A DNA stretch of 30,168 nt from Methylophaga sp. UBA3192 (lineage in GTDB: Bacteria; Pseudomonadota; Gammaproteobacteria; Nitrosococcales; Methylophagaceae). Made by a program: the position numbers and the translations under genes. The notes beneath the pieces are model-generated. The model was not told the DNA's origin and made no database searches. It worked only from the letters and a program-made list of their open reading frames with translations. The stretch covers positions 483,209 to 513,376 of the forward strand of contig DEXE01000006.1 in the NCBI GenBank assembly GCA_002363955.1. Reading direction: 5' to 3'. Of this stretch, positions 24,262-30,168 are shown one piece after another (within the stretch, counting starts at the first letter, position 1; each line of letters starts with the position of its first letter).

Positions 24262-25041
24262 TCAGGCAGCCTTATTAGCGGTCGGAAACAATCGATAGAA
24301 ATTTTCTGTGGTGGTTGCCGCTATCTGCTCTTCTGATTCGCCACGAAGCTCGGCCAGAAAAGCAGCAACATGTTTTACATAAGCAGGTTTATTGGTCTTT
24401 CCTCGATGCGGTACCGGTGCCAGATACGGTGCGTCTGTTTCGATAAGAATCCTATCCAAAGGTAGTTTTTTGGCGACATCCTGTAATTCACGAGCGCTTT
24501 TGAACGTCACAATTCCAGATAAAGAAATATAAAAGCCAATATCCAAAGCACGTTTTGCCGTTTCCCAGTTTTCAGTAAAGCAATGAATAATGCCACCCGC
24601 ATCTCTGGCATTTTCCTGTTCCAGCATCGTCATTGTGTCTTCACGTGCTTCACGGGTATGAATAATCAATGGTTTTTGTGTTTGTTTCGCAGCGGCAATG
24701 TGATAACTGAAACGTTGGCGCTGCCAGGTAAGATCGCCTTCACTGCGAAAGTAATCCAGGCCAGTTTCCCCAATTGCAATAACTTTAGGGTGATTAGCCA
24801 GCTCAATAAGCTGTTCCGTACTCAGGGTCGCAGCTTCATCCACATTTGGATGAACCCCAACAGTCGCTGTAAGTTGAGGATATTGTTCTGCAAGCTGGCG
24901 AACGGCTTCAATGCTATCTTTATCAATCGCAATACACAAAATATGTTCGATATTGTTTTCAGTAGCTTCTGCGACCATCGCAGCAATGCCGCCAGGTTGG
25001 TCAGCCAGTAAATTCAGGTGGCAATGTGAATCGATATACAT
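24262..25041 (-). CDS. TatD-family metal-dependent hydrolase (YcfH-like)
   Basis: A 259-residue TIM-barrel hydrolase of the TatD family, cytoplasmic metal-dependent deoxyribonucleases. Metal and catalytic residues are present: His6 and His8 (DSHCH), Glu92 (GETGLDY), His128 (IIHTRE), His153 (IIHCF) and Asp203 (ETDAPYLAP). Its place after holB and pilZ matches the ycfH position in the E. coli tmk-holB-ycfH cluster rather than the tat operon, so I would not call it tatD itself. It starts 41 bases after the pilZ stop; a small hairpin lies in that gap. Confidence 0.93.
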   Translation of the reverse strand: MYIDSHCHLNLLADQPGGIAAMVAEATENNIEHILCIAIDKDSIEAVRQLAEQYPQLTATVGVHPNVDEAATLSTEQLIELANHPKVIAIGETGLDYFRSEGDLTWQRQRFSYHIAAAKQTQKPLIIHTREAREDTMTMLEQENARDAGGIIHCFTENWETAKRALDIGFYISLSGIVTFKSARELQDVAKKLPLDRILIETDAPYLAPVPHRGKTNKPAYVKHVAAFLAELRGESEEQIAATTTENFYRLFPTANKAA

Positions 25042-25056
25042 AAATAACTCAGTTGG

Positions 25057-25074
25057 TGACGGCGGATACCGTCA
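25057..25074. other. Small hairpin between pilZ and the TatD-family gene
   Basis: TGACGG (25057-25062) and CCGTCA (25069-25074) form a perfect 6-bp stem with a 6-base loop in the 41-base gap. No T-run follows. It may be an mRNA-processing or stability element, or chance. Confidence 0.25.
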
Positions 25075-25082
25075 TGTTTGTC

Positions 25083-25436
25083 TTACATCGTGTAGGTAGC
25101 TTTATCAGACTTTAATTTGTCGACCAGATGATTTTCAATTTTGCCGCGAACGACATTCGCGCCGCCATCACCTTCGCTGAAATGTACGCCTATGCCTGCA
25201 GCCTGATTTCCTTGAGCACCTTTCGGGGTTATCCAGGCAATGGTCCCGGCAATTGGAATTTTCTCAGCCTCATCCAATAAGGTCAGCAGAATAAAAACTT
25301 CCTCGCCCATTTCATAATGTTTATTCGTGGGGATAAATAAACCACCGTTTTTGAGAAACGGCATAAAAGAATGATACAACATGTTCTGATCGCTTATTTT
25401 CAGCGAGAGGATACCTTTACGTGGATTCATACCCAT
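25083..25436 (-). CDS. pilZ: Type IV pilus assembly protein PilZ
   Basis: A 117-residue single-domain PilZ protein, the length of Pseudomonas PilZ (118), needed for type IV pilus assembly. The chain shows the PilZ fold pattern (NGGLFIPTNKHYEMGEEVFI, then TIAWITPKG and AGIGVHF) but lacks the RxxxR and (D/N)xSxxG signatures that bind c-di-GMP. This is as known for the founding PilZ protein, so it probably acts by protein contacts with the pilus machinery. The first ATG is preceded by AAAGAG seven bases upstream; a second ATG lies two codons in. It sits in the conserved tmk-holB-pilZ-tatD order. No other pilus gene is in the window. Confidence 0.92.
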   Translation of the reverse strand: MGMNPRKGILSLKISDQNMLYHSFMPFLKNGGLFIPTNKHYEMGEEVFILLTLLDEAEKIPIAGTIAWITPKGAQGNQAAGIGVHFSEGDGGANVVRGKIENHLVDKLKSDKATYTM

Positions 25437-25451
25437 AAAAAGACTCTTTAA

Positions 25452-26432
25452 TTATTTGCCGGTACGAGACTGCCAGTTTACTGAATTCGTATCTGAGATA
25501 CGCATTACTGAAACCATAAAGTCCTCTATTAACAATGTCTTGTTGTAGTTATTTTGAGACGATATTAGCTTTATTGTATTCACTATGCAATCAACGATCT
25601 GCCAGTATTGCTGTGTTTCACTGACTTCAGCATATCCCGAATAATGGTTTTTGAGCCGGGTTTTAATCGTTGATAATAATTGGTGCATGACTTTCAAGAG
25701 ATCTAACTGCTGCCATTGATTAGCAAGTTGGACGGGATTTGTCTGTTGCAGCAGCAGCTGATCAAAATCCTGCTGAATCTGCTGATACGCCTGCCACTCA
25801 TTACTTTCAAGGGCTTTAACGATAGCAAACGGGGCATCCTGGGTTAATGACGAGATTTTCTGCAGTTGCTCGACATCTGTTGAAATTCCTGCTGAATCAA
25901 GCCATTGCATCGTTATTGAGTAGTCAGGTGCCGACATATGCATTTGCTGGCAGCGGCTACAAATAGTGACAGGCAACCGATGCACTGCATCCGTAGTTAA
26001 AATCAAAATTGTATTGTTCTGAGGCTCTTCAAGCAGTTTTAATAAACTGTTGGCGGCACTATTGGTCATCGCATCAGCCGCTTCAATAACGACCGTTTTC
26101 CATTTGGCGATGCTCGGCGTCAATGACTGTTTTTCTTTCAGCGCACGGATTTGTTCTATTTTGATTGATTTACCCGCTTCTTCAACACTGATCGTCAAAT
26201 GATCCGGATGATTCCCCGCCTGCATGATCTGACAGCTATGACAGACACCACAGGCGTGAAATTGATTGTCTACGTTTAAACATAAAAGGCTTTCAGCCAT
26301 TTTGGCAGCAAATTGTGCTTTACCTAAGCCTGCAACACCGGTTACTAAAATGGCATGCGGCAGGCGCTGCTTATCGACTCTGACAACAACATGCTGCCAA
26401 AGTGTTTGCTGCCATGGAAAAAGCTCCGTCAT
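25452..26432 (-). CDS. holB: DNA polymerase III subunit delta'
   Basis: The delta' subunit of the clamp loader, which with tau/gamma and delta places the beta clamp on primed DNA. The 326-residue protein has an AAA+ fold with a P-loop-like GVAGLGKAQ (32-40) in which the usual Ser/Thr after Lys is Ala39, consistent with delta' not binding ATP. The four zinc cysteines Cys51, Cys61, Cys64 and Cys67 closely match the E. coli positions, and the arginine-finger SRC motif appears in TICSRCQQM. The start overlaps the tmk stop by four bases (ATGA). The C-terminal third is less conserved, as is usual. Confidence 0.93.
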   Translation of the reverse strand: MTELFPWQQTLWQHVVVRVDKQRLPHAILVTGVAGLGKAQFAAKMAESLLCLNVDNQFHACGVCHSCQIMQAGNHPDHLTISVEEAGKSIKIEQIRALKEKQSLTPSIAKWKTVVIEAADAMTNSAANSLLKLLEEPQNNTILILTTDAVHRLPVTICSRCQQMHMSAPDYSITMQWLDSAGISTDVEQLQKISSLTQDAPFAIVKALESNEWQAYQQIQQDFDQLLLQQTNPVQLANQWQQLDLLKVMHQLLSTIKTRLKNHYSGYAEVSETQQYWQIVDCIVNTIKLISSQNNYNKTLLIEDFMVSVMRISDTNSVNWQSRTGK

Positions 26433-27064
26433 AAACCTGATTTATCCACTAGCTGATCAAGCTGTTGACTAAGCTGTTGTTGAATAGCAGCAATACTCTG
26501 GCTGGCATCTATTAACTTGATGCGCTCCGGCTCAGCCTCTGCGCGAGCCAAATAGCAGTTTTTCACACGTTCAAAAAAAGCCTTTTTTTCCTGTTCAAAG
26601 CGATCTTTTTGCTGCTGGCGTTGCTCAACACGTGTTTGCCCAAGCGCAACCGGTAAATCAAATAAAAATGTCACATCGGTCTGAAAGCCTTGCAAGGTCC
26701 ACTCAGCCAATTGACGAATTCGCTGTTCGTCAATCCCTCTGCCCCCGCCCTGATAGGCAAAAGTGGCATCAACAAAACGATCAGACACGACCCAATCGCC
26801 GCGCTTTAACGCTGGCAGGATGACCTGTTGGATGTGTTCGGCACGCGCGGCAAACATCAGCAGTAATTCGGTATCTTCTGCCATCGCCTGATCCGTTGGC
26901 TTAAGCAGAACTTCACGGATTTTCTCTCCCAACGGAGTACCGCCCGGCTCACGGGTGACGACAACGTGTTTACCCTGATATCGTAAATAATCAGCAATAA
27001 ATTGCAGCTGCGTTGATTTACCAGCACCCTCGATGCCTTCAATACTGATGAATTTTCCGTTCAT
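26429..27064 (-). CDS. tmk: Thymidylate kinase
   Basis: Phosphorylates dTMP to dTDP for DNA synthesis. It is a 211-residue P-loop kinase with GIEGAGKST (10-18), the TREPGGTPLGE motif, the DRFVDATFAYQGGGRG substrate-binding segment, and a basic lid around RVEQRQQQKDRFEQ. Length matches the E. coli enzyme (213). It overlaps mltG upstream and holB downstream by four bases each (ATGA), so the three are translationally linked. Confidence 0.96.
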   Translation of the reverse strand: MNGKFISIEGIEGAGKSTQLQFIADYLRYQGKHVVVTREPGGTPLGEKIREVLLKPTDQAMAEDTELLLMFAARAEHIQQVILPALKRGDWVVSDRFVDATFAYQGGGRGIDEQRIRQLAEWTLQGFQTDVTFLFDLPVALGQTRVEQRQQQKDRFEQEKKAFFERVKNCYLARAEAEPERIKLIDASQSIAAIQQQLSQQLDQLVDKSGL

Positions 27065-28086
27065 TGGGTTAACCGCATATTATTCCAGTACTGCCTGACG
27101 GCACGATTATGGTCTTCAAGATTATCTGAGAAAACATGACCACCATTTTCAGCCCCCGCTACAAAATACAGACTGGTTCCTTCCGCCGGATTCATCGCTG
27201 CTTCAATAGACTCTTTACTGGGTAAACAGATTGGCGTCGGTGGCAAACCAAAACGGGTATAGGTATTGTATGGCGTATCGGTTTGCAGATCTTTTTTACG
27301 GATATTGCCATCATAACTCTCACCCATTCCATAGATAACCGTGGGGTCTGTCTGTAAACGCATACCTTTATCCAGACGTCTGACAAACACACCGGAAATT
27401 TCTGGTCGTTCTTCAGGAATGGCACTTTCTTTTTCAATAATAGAAGCCATGATCAGGACTTCATACGCCGATTCATATGGTAACTTTTCTGACATCTGTT
27501 GCCAGGCATTTTCCAGTTGGTTCTGCATTTTCTGATGCGCTCGACGTAAAAACTGTACATCCGTGGTATTGGCAGGAAAGTGATAAGTCTCAGGTAAAAA
27601 CCAGCCTTCAACCCGTTCATTCTCAATAGCCAAGGCTTCGCGCACTGTTTCATTGTTCAGTTCGTTCAAAGTGATTTTGAGTTTTGGATGGGCCAGCATT
27701 TTTTCAAATAATTGATTTGCCGTCATCCCCTCGATAATAGTCAGCGAATATTGAACGACTCTGCCACTAATAAAGAGGTTTAATAAATCCGGCAACGTAG
27801 CATCAGCTTGAACCCTATACTCACCTGCTTTGATCTGCTGCGCATTACCTTGGAGTCGAGCATAGATATCCAGATAGACACTGGGAACTGGACTCAAACC
27901 ACTATCGTATAAACGTTGACTGACTTTACTGATGTTATCACCGGGATTGATAGTAAAAATCGTATCATCTTCGATCAGATTCACTGGCTGATGCAGAAAT
28001 CGTTGATATTCACTCCAGACTATCAAAGCAATAATCGCTATGAACAGCAGTAAAAAAAGTAGTTTGATAGTTAAAGGTATTTTCAT
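27061..28086 (-). CDS. mltG: Endolytic murein transglycosylase MltG
   Basis: An inner-membrane lytic transglycosylase that cuts nascent glycan strands and is thought to end peptidoglycan polymerisation. The 341-residue protein (E. coli 340) has an N-terminal membrane anchor (about 8-24), a LysM-like region and the YceG domain. The catalytic glutamate is Glu218 in ASIIEKES, with PEISGVFVRRL and LQTDPTVIYG downstream. It overlaps pabC and tmk by four bases on each side. The pabC-mltG-tmk order is widespread in gammaproteobacteria. Confidence 0.95.
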   Translation of the reverse strand: MKIPLTIKLLFLLLFIAIIALIVWSEYQRFLHQPVNLIEDDTIFTINPGDNISKVSQRLYDSGLSPVPSVYLDIYARLQGNAQQIKAGEYRVQADATLPDLLNLFISGRVVQYSLTIIEGMTANQLFEKMLAHPKLKITLNELNNETVREALAIENERVEGWFLPETYHFPANTTDVQFLRRAHQKMQNQLENAWQQMSEKLPYESAYEVLIMASIIEKESAIPEERPEISGVFVRRLDKGMRLQTDPTVIYGMGESYDGNIRKKDLQTDTPYNTYTRFGLPPTPICLPSKESIEAAMNPAEGTSLYFVAGAENGGHVFSDNLEDHNRAVRQYWNNMRLTQ

Positions 28087-28913
28087 TGGTTTCTGTCTAA
28101 TGAATTTAAAGCCTTCTGCAGCTTCTGGGTGATCGGACCGTGACCAAGATCCCTATTGAAGTCTGTGATATGTATAACCGGCCAGATACCCAGTAGACTG
28201 TTACAAACAAACATTTCATCAGCTGAGTTAATATCATCGATAGTAAGTGAGGTAATATGAACGGGCATCTCCAGTTTTTCAGCCAGGTTAATTAGCTGCT
28301 TACGCATAATACCAGCGATTCCACAGCTTGAAATCTCAGTCGTGAATAATTTATTGTCCTTCACCAGAAACACATTTGACATGGTACCTTCGATTAGCCG
28401 ATCTTGATAATCCAACATTAAACCTTCGGCAATCGTCTCATCCCGCCATTCATTTCGGGCAAGGATCTGTTCCAACCGGTTAAGATGTTTGATTCCCGCT
28501 AAGCTTGGATTGATTGCTAAACGCTGATGGCAGATACGTACTTTTATGCCGTAAACATTATGAACAGGGTAAACCGGCATGGCATGGCTACTGATAATGC
28601 GGGTAGTTTGCATATCAGCTTCATAACGATAGCCTCTGCCACCTGAGCCACGAGTCAGAATAATCTTGACTACGGCATTGTGATTTAACTGCTGGCAGAC
28701 AGATTGTATATCTTGAATCAGTAACTGTTGTTGTTCTGCTGAAAAACCAATTTTCAGGCGATCACAACCTTCTTTTAAACGGGAAAGATGATCAGATAAA
28801 AATTCCAGTCCACCATGACGATAGGCGATGGTTTCAAATAAACCATCGCCATATTGCAAGCCACGATCCGCGACATCGATTCTGTTTTCGGGTTGGCCGT
28901 TAATCAGAATCAT
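28083..28913 (-). CDS. pabC: Aminodeoxychorismate lyase
   Basis: A PLP-dependent fold-type IV enzyme that releases pyruvate from 4-amino-4-deoxychorismate to give p-aminobenzoate for folate synthesis. The 276-residue protein shows RGLQYGDGLFET near the N-terminus, the PLP lysine Lys142 in IKHLNRLEQI, and the EGTMSNVF phosphate-cup motif. D-amino-acid and branched-chain aminotransferases share the fold, but the fabF-pabC-mltG setting and motifs favour PabC. It begins 10 bases after the fabF stop. Confidence 0.94.
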   Translation of the reverse strand: MILINGQPENRIDVADRGLQYGDGLFETIAYRHGGLEFLSDHLSRLKEGCDRLKIGFSAEQQQLLIQDIQSVCQQLNHNAVVKIILTRGSGGRGYRYEADMQTTRIISSHAMPVYPVHNVYGIKVRICHQRLAINPSLAGIKHLNRLEQILARNEWRDETIAEGLMLDYQDRLIEGTMSNVFLVKDNKLFTTEISSCGIAGIMRKQLINLAEKLEMPVHITSLTIDDINSADEMFVCNSLLGIWPVIHITDFNRDLGHGPITQKLQKALNSLDRNQ

Positions 28914-28923
28914 GTCGTGTCAA

Positions 28924-30165
28924 CTAACTGAGTTTTTTGAAAATAACAGTACCGTTGGTGCCGCCAAAACCAAATGAATTCGACATGGCAATATCAATAG
29001 TCATTTGTCTGGCAGTATGTGGTACATAATCCAGATCACAAGCGTCATCCGGGTTGTCCAGATTGATAGTGGGGGGTGCCACCTGATCGCGAATCGCCAG
29101 AATACTGAATACCGCTTCTACGCCTCCGGCCGCGCCTAATAAGTGACCAATCATGGATTTGGTTGAACTGACAGCTACCTTTTGTGCTGAATGGCCCAAA
29201 GCGGTTTTAATCGCTTGGGTTTCAGCCACATCACCAGCAGGTGTTGATGTGCCATGAGCATTTATATAACTGATGTCTTCCGGGTTGATGGCTGCATCAT
29301 TCATTGCATTTACCATGCAACGTGCTGCCCCCTCTCCGCCCTGTGACGGCATGGTCATGTGATAGGCATCACTGCTCATACCTGAGCCGACTAATTCAGC
29401 ATAAATCGTTGCGCCACGCTTTTTAGCATGCTCATATTCTTCTAATACGAGCACACCAGCACCATCACCAAGGACAAACCCGTCACGATCTTTATCCCAC
29501 GGACGACTTGCAGCAAGTGGATCATCATTACGTGTTGATAAGGCACGCGCTGCAGCAAAACCACCTAAACCGGTTTTCGATGTAGCCATTTCGGCACCAC
29601 CGGCGATCATCACATCAGCATCACCATACTGAATCATGCGACCAGCAGCCGAAATACAATGTGTGCCAGTAGAACAGGCAGTAACAATAGCGGTATTAGG
29701 ACCTTTCATGCCATACATGATCGACAAATTACCGGAGATCATGTTGATAATGTTACTAGGCACAAAGAAAGGCGAAATTTTACGTGGACCACCATTCAGA
29801 AAACTGTCATAGCCGGCCTCGATACCAGGCAAGCCGCCAATACCCGAACCAATAACAACACCAATACGCTCAGCATTGGCATCAGTCACTTCGAGACCAG
29901 CATCTTTAATTGCTTCCACTGCGGCTGCAATGCCGTAGTGAATGAAAGTATCCATTTTCTTGGCGTCTTTACGAGAAATAACTGTCTCAACATCAAAGTC
30001 TTTGACGCTAGCACCAAAACGAACTGGAAAATCAGTTACATCAAATGATGTGATTGGTGCCACACCACTTTTGCCTGCCAGGATGTTATCCCAGCTTTCT
30101 GCCACCGATAAACCGACCGGTGTTACCGCGCCCAGCCCGGTAACCACAACGCGTCTTTTAGACAT
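28924..30165 (-). CDS. fabF: 3-oxoacyl-[acyl-carrier-protein] synthase II
   Basis: KAS II condenses malonyl-ACP with acyl-ACP in fatty-acid elongation and influences the temperature-dependent share of unsaturated lipids. The 413-residue length equals that of E. coli FabF. The active site is complete: Cys164 in TACSTGTH, His304 in NAHGTSTPAGD, Lys336, and His341 in GHLLGAAGG. The gene is whole: its ATG is three bases from the window's right edge. acpP and fabG usually lie upstream, outside the window. It is the first visible gene of the fabF-pabC-mltG-tmk-holB-pilZ-tatD-SGNH operon. Confidence 0.97.
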   Translation of the reverse strand: MSKRRVVVTGLGAVTPVGLSVAESWDNILAGKSGVAPITSFDVTDFPVRFGASVKDFDVETVISRKDAKKMDTFIHYGIAAAVEAIKDAGLEVTDANAERIGVVIGSGIGGLPGIEAGYDSFLNGGPRKISPFFVPSNIINMISGNLSIMYGMKGPNTAIVTACSTGTHCISAAGRMIQYGDADVMIAGGAEMATSKTGLGGFAAARALSTRNDDPLAASRPWDKDRDGFVLGDGAGVLVLEEYEHAKKRGATIYAELVGSGMSSDAYHMTMPSQGGEGAARCMVNAMNDAAINPEDISYINAHGTSTPAGDVAETQAIKTALGHSAQKVAVSSTKSMIGHLLGAAGGVEAVFSILAIRDQVAPPTINLDNPDDACDLDYVPHTARQMTIDIAMSNSFGFGGTNGTVIFKKLS

Positions 30166-30168
30166 CAG

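Noticed and set aside
1..30168. CRISPR arrays, tRNA or rRNA genes, phage or transposase genes
   Set aside because: None was recognised: no regularly spaced repeats, no tRNA-like T-loop/CCA pattern and no integrase or transposase reading frame.

Overview
The window looks like chromosomal DNA of a gammaproteobacterium with moderate GC content (I estimate mid-40s percent by eye). The main evidence is the right-hand block, read right to left, fabF-pabC-mltG-tmk-holB-pilZ-tatD. This is the order I know from Pseudomonas and relatives, including a type IV pilus PilZ protein. EttA, CysJI, an HBM-type chemoreceptor and a REC-EAL response regulator fit the same picture. A methylotroph of the Methylophaga type is plausible from overall character, but nothing in the sequence proves it.

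Layout. Positions 1-350 are non-coding and unusually rich in hairpins. Next come a calcium/sodium antiporter gene (351-1406, +) and, facing it, a minus-strand group lemA, an M48 HtpX-like protease and a membrane-anchored alpha/beta hydrolase (3981 down to 1418). Divergent from lemA is a cobalamin riboswitch (about 4211-4482, +). It heads a tightly overlapped three-gene operon: a very large CobN-like chelatase-family protein with an N-terminal signal peptide and a C-terminal membrane anchor, a short MotA/TolQ/ExbB-type channel protein, and a DUF2149 protein resembling ExbD. The translation throttle ATPase gene ettA follows (9840-11498, +).

A 126-bp composite inverted repeat separates ettA from the convergent sulfite reductase operon cysJI (15146 down to 11647, -). 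Upstream on the same strand is a signalling block: an HBM chemoreceptor, a 1295-residue soluble hybrid histidine kinase with six PAS domains and one GAF domain, and a REC-EAL-GAF-GGDEF protein whose GGDEF motif is degraded. The window ends with the fabF-to-tatD operon, extended by a lipoprotein of the SGNH hydrolase family. It has three successive ATGA stop/start overlaps.

The most interesting system is the cobalamin-riboswitch operon. Ordinary aerobic CobN is cytoplasmic and works with the ATPase CobST. Here the CobN homologue appears periplasmic and membrane-tethered, no CobS/CobT or ChlI/ChlD partner is present, and the downstream pair resembles the ExbB/ExbD proton-motive-force motor, including an Asp at the start of the single membrane helix of the DUF2149 protein. 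I infer a B12-repressed, proton-motive-force-coupled envelope machine acting on a corrinoid or other tetrapyrrole, or on its metal. From memory, the Bacteroidota haem locus hmu has a similar gene set (HmuS is CobN-like). The riboswitch here points to corrinoids or cobalt instead.
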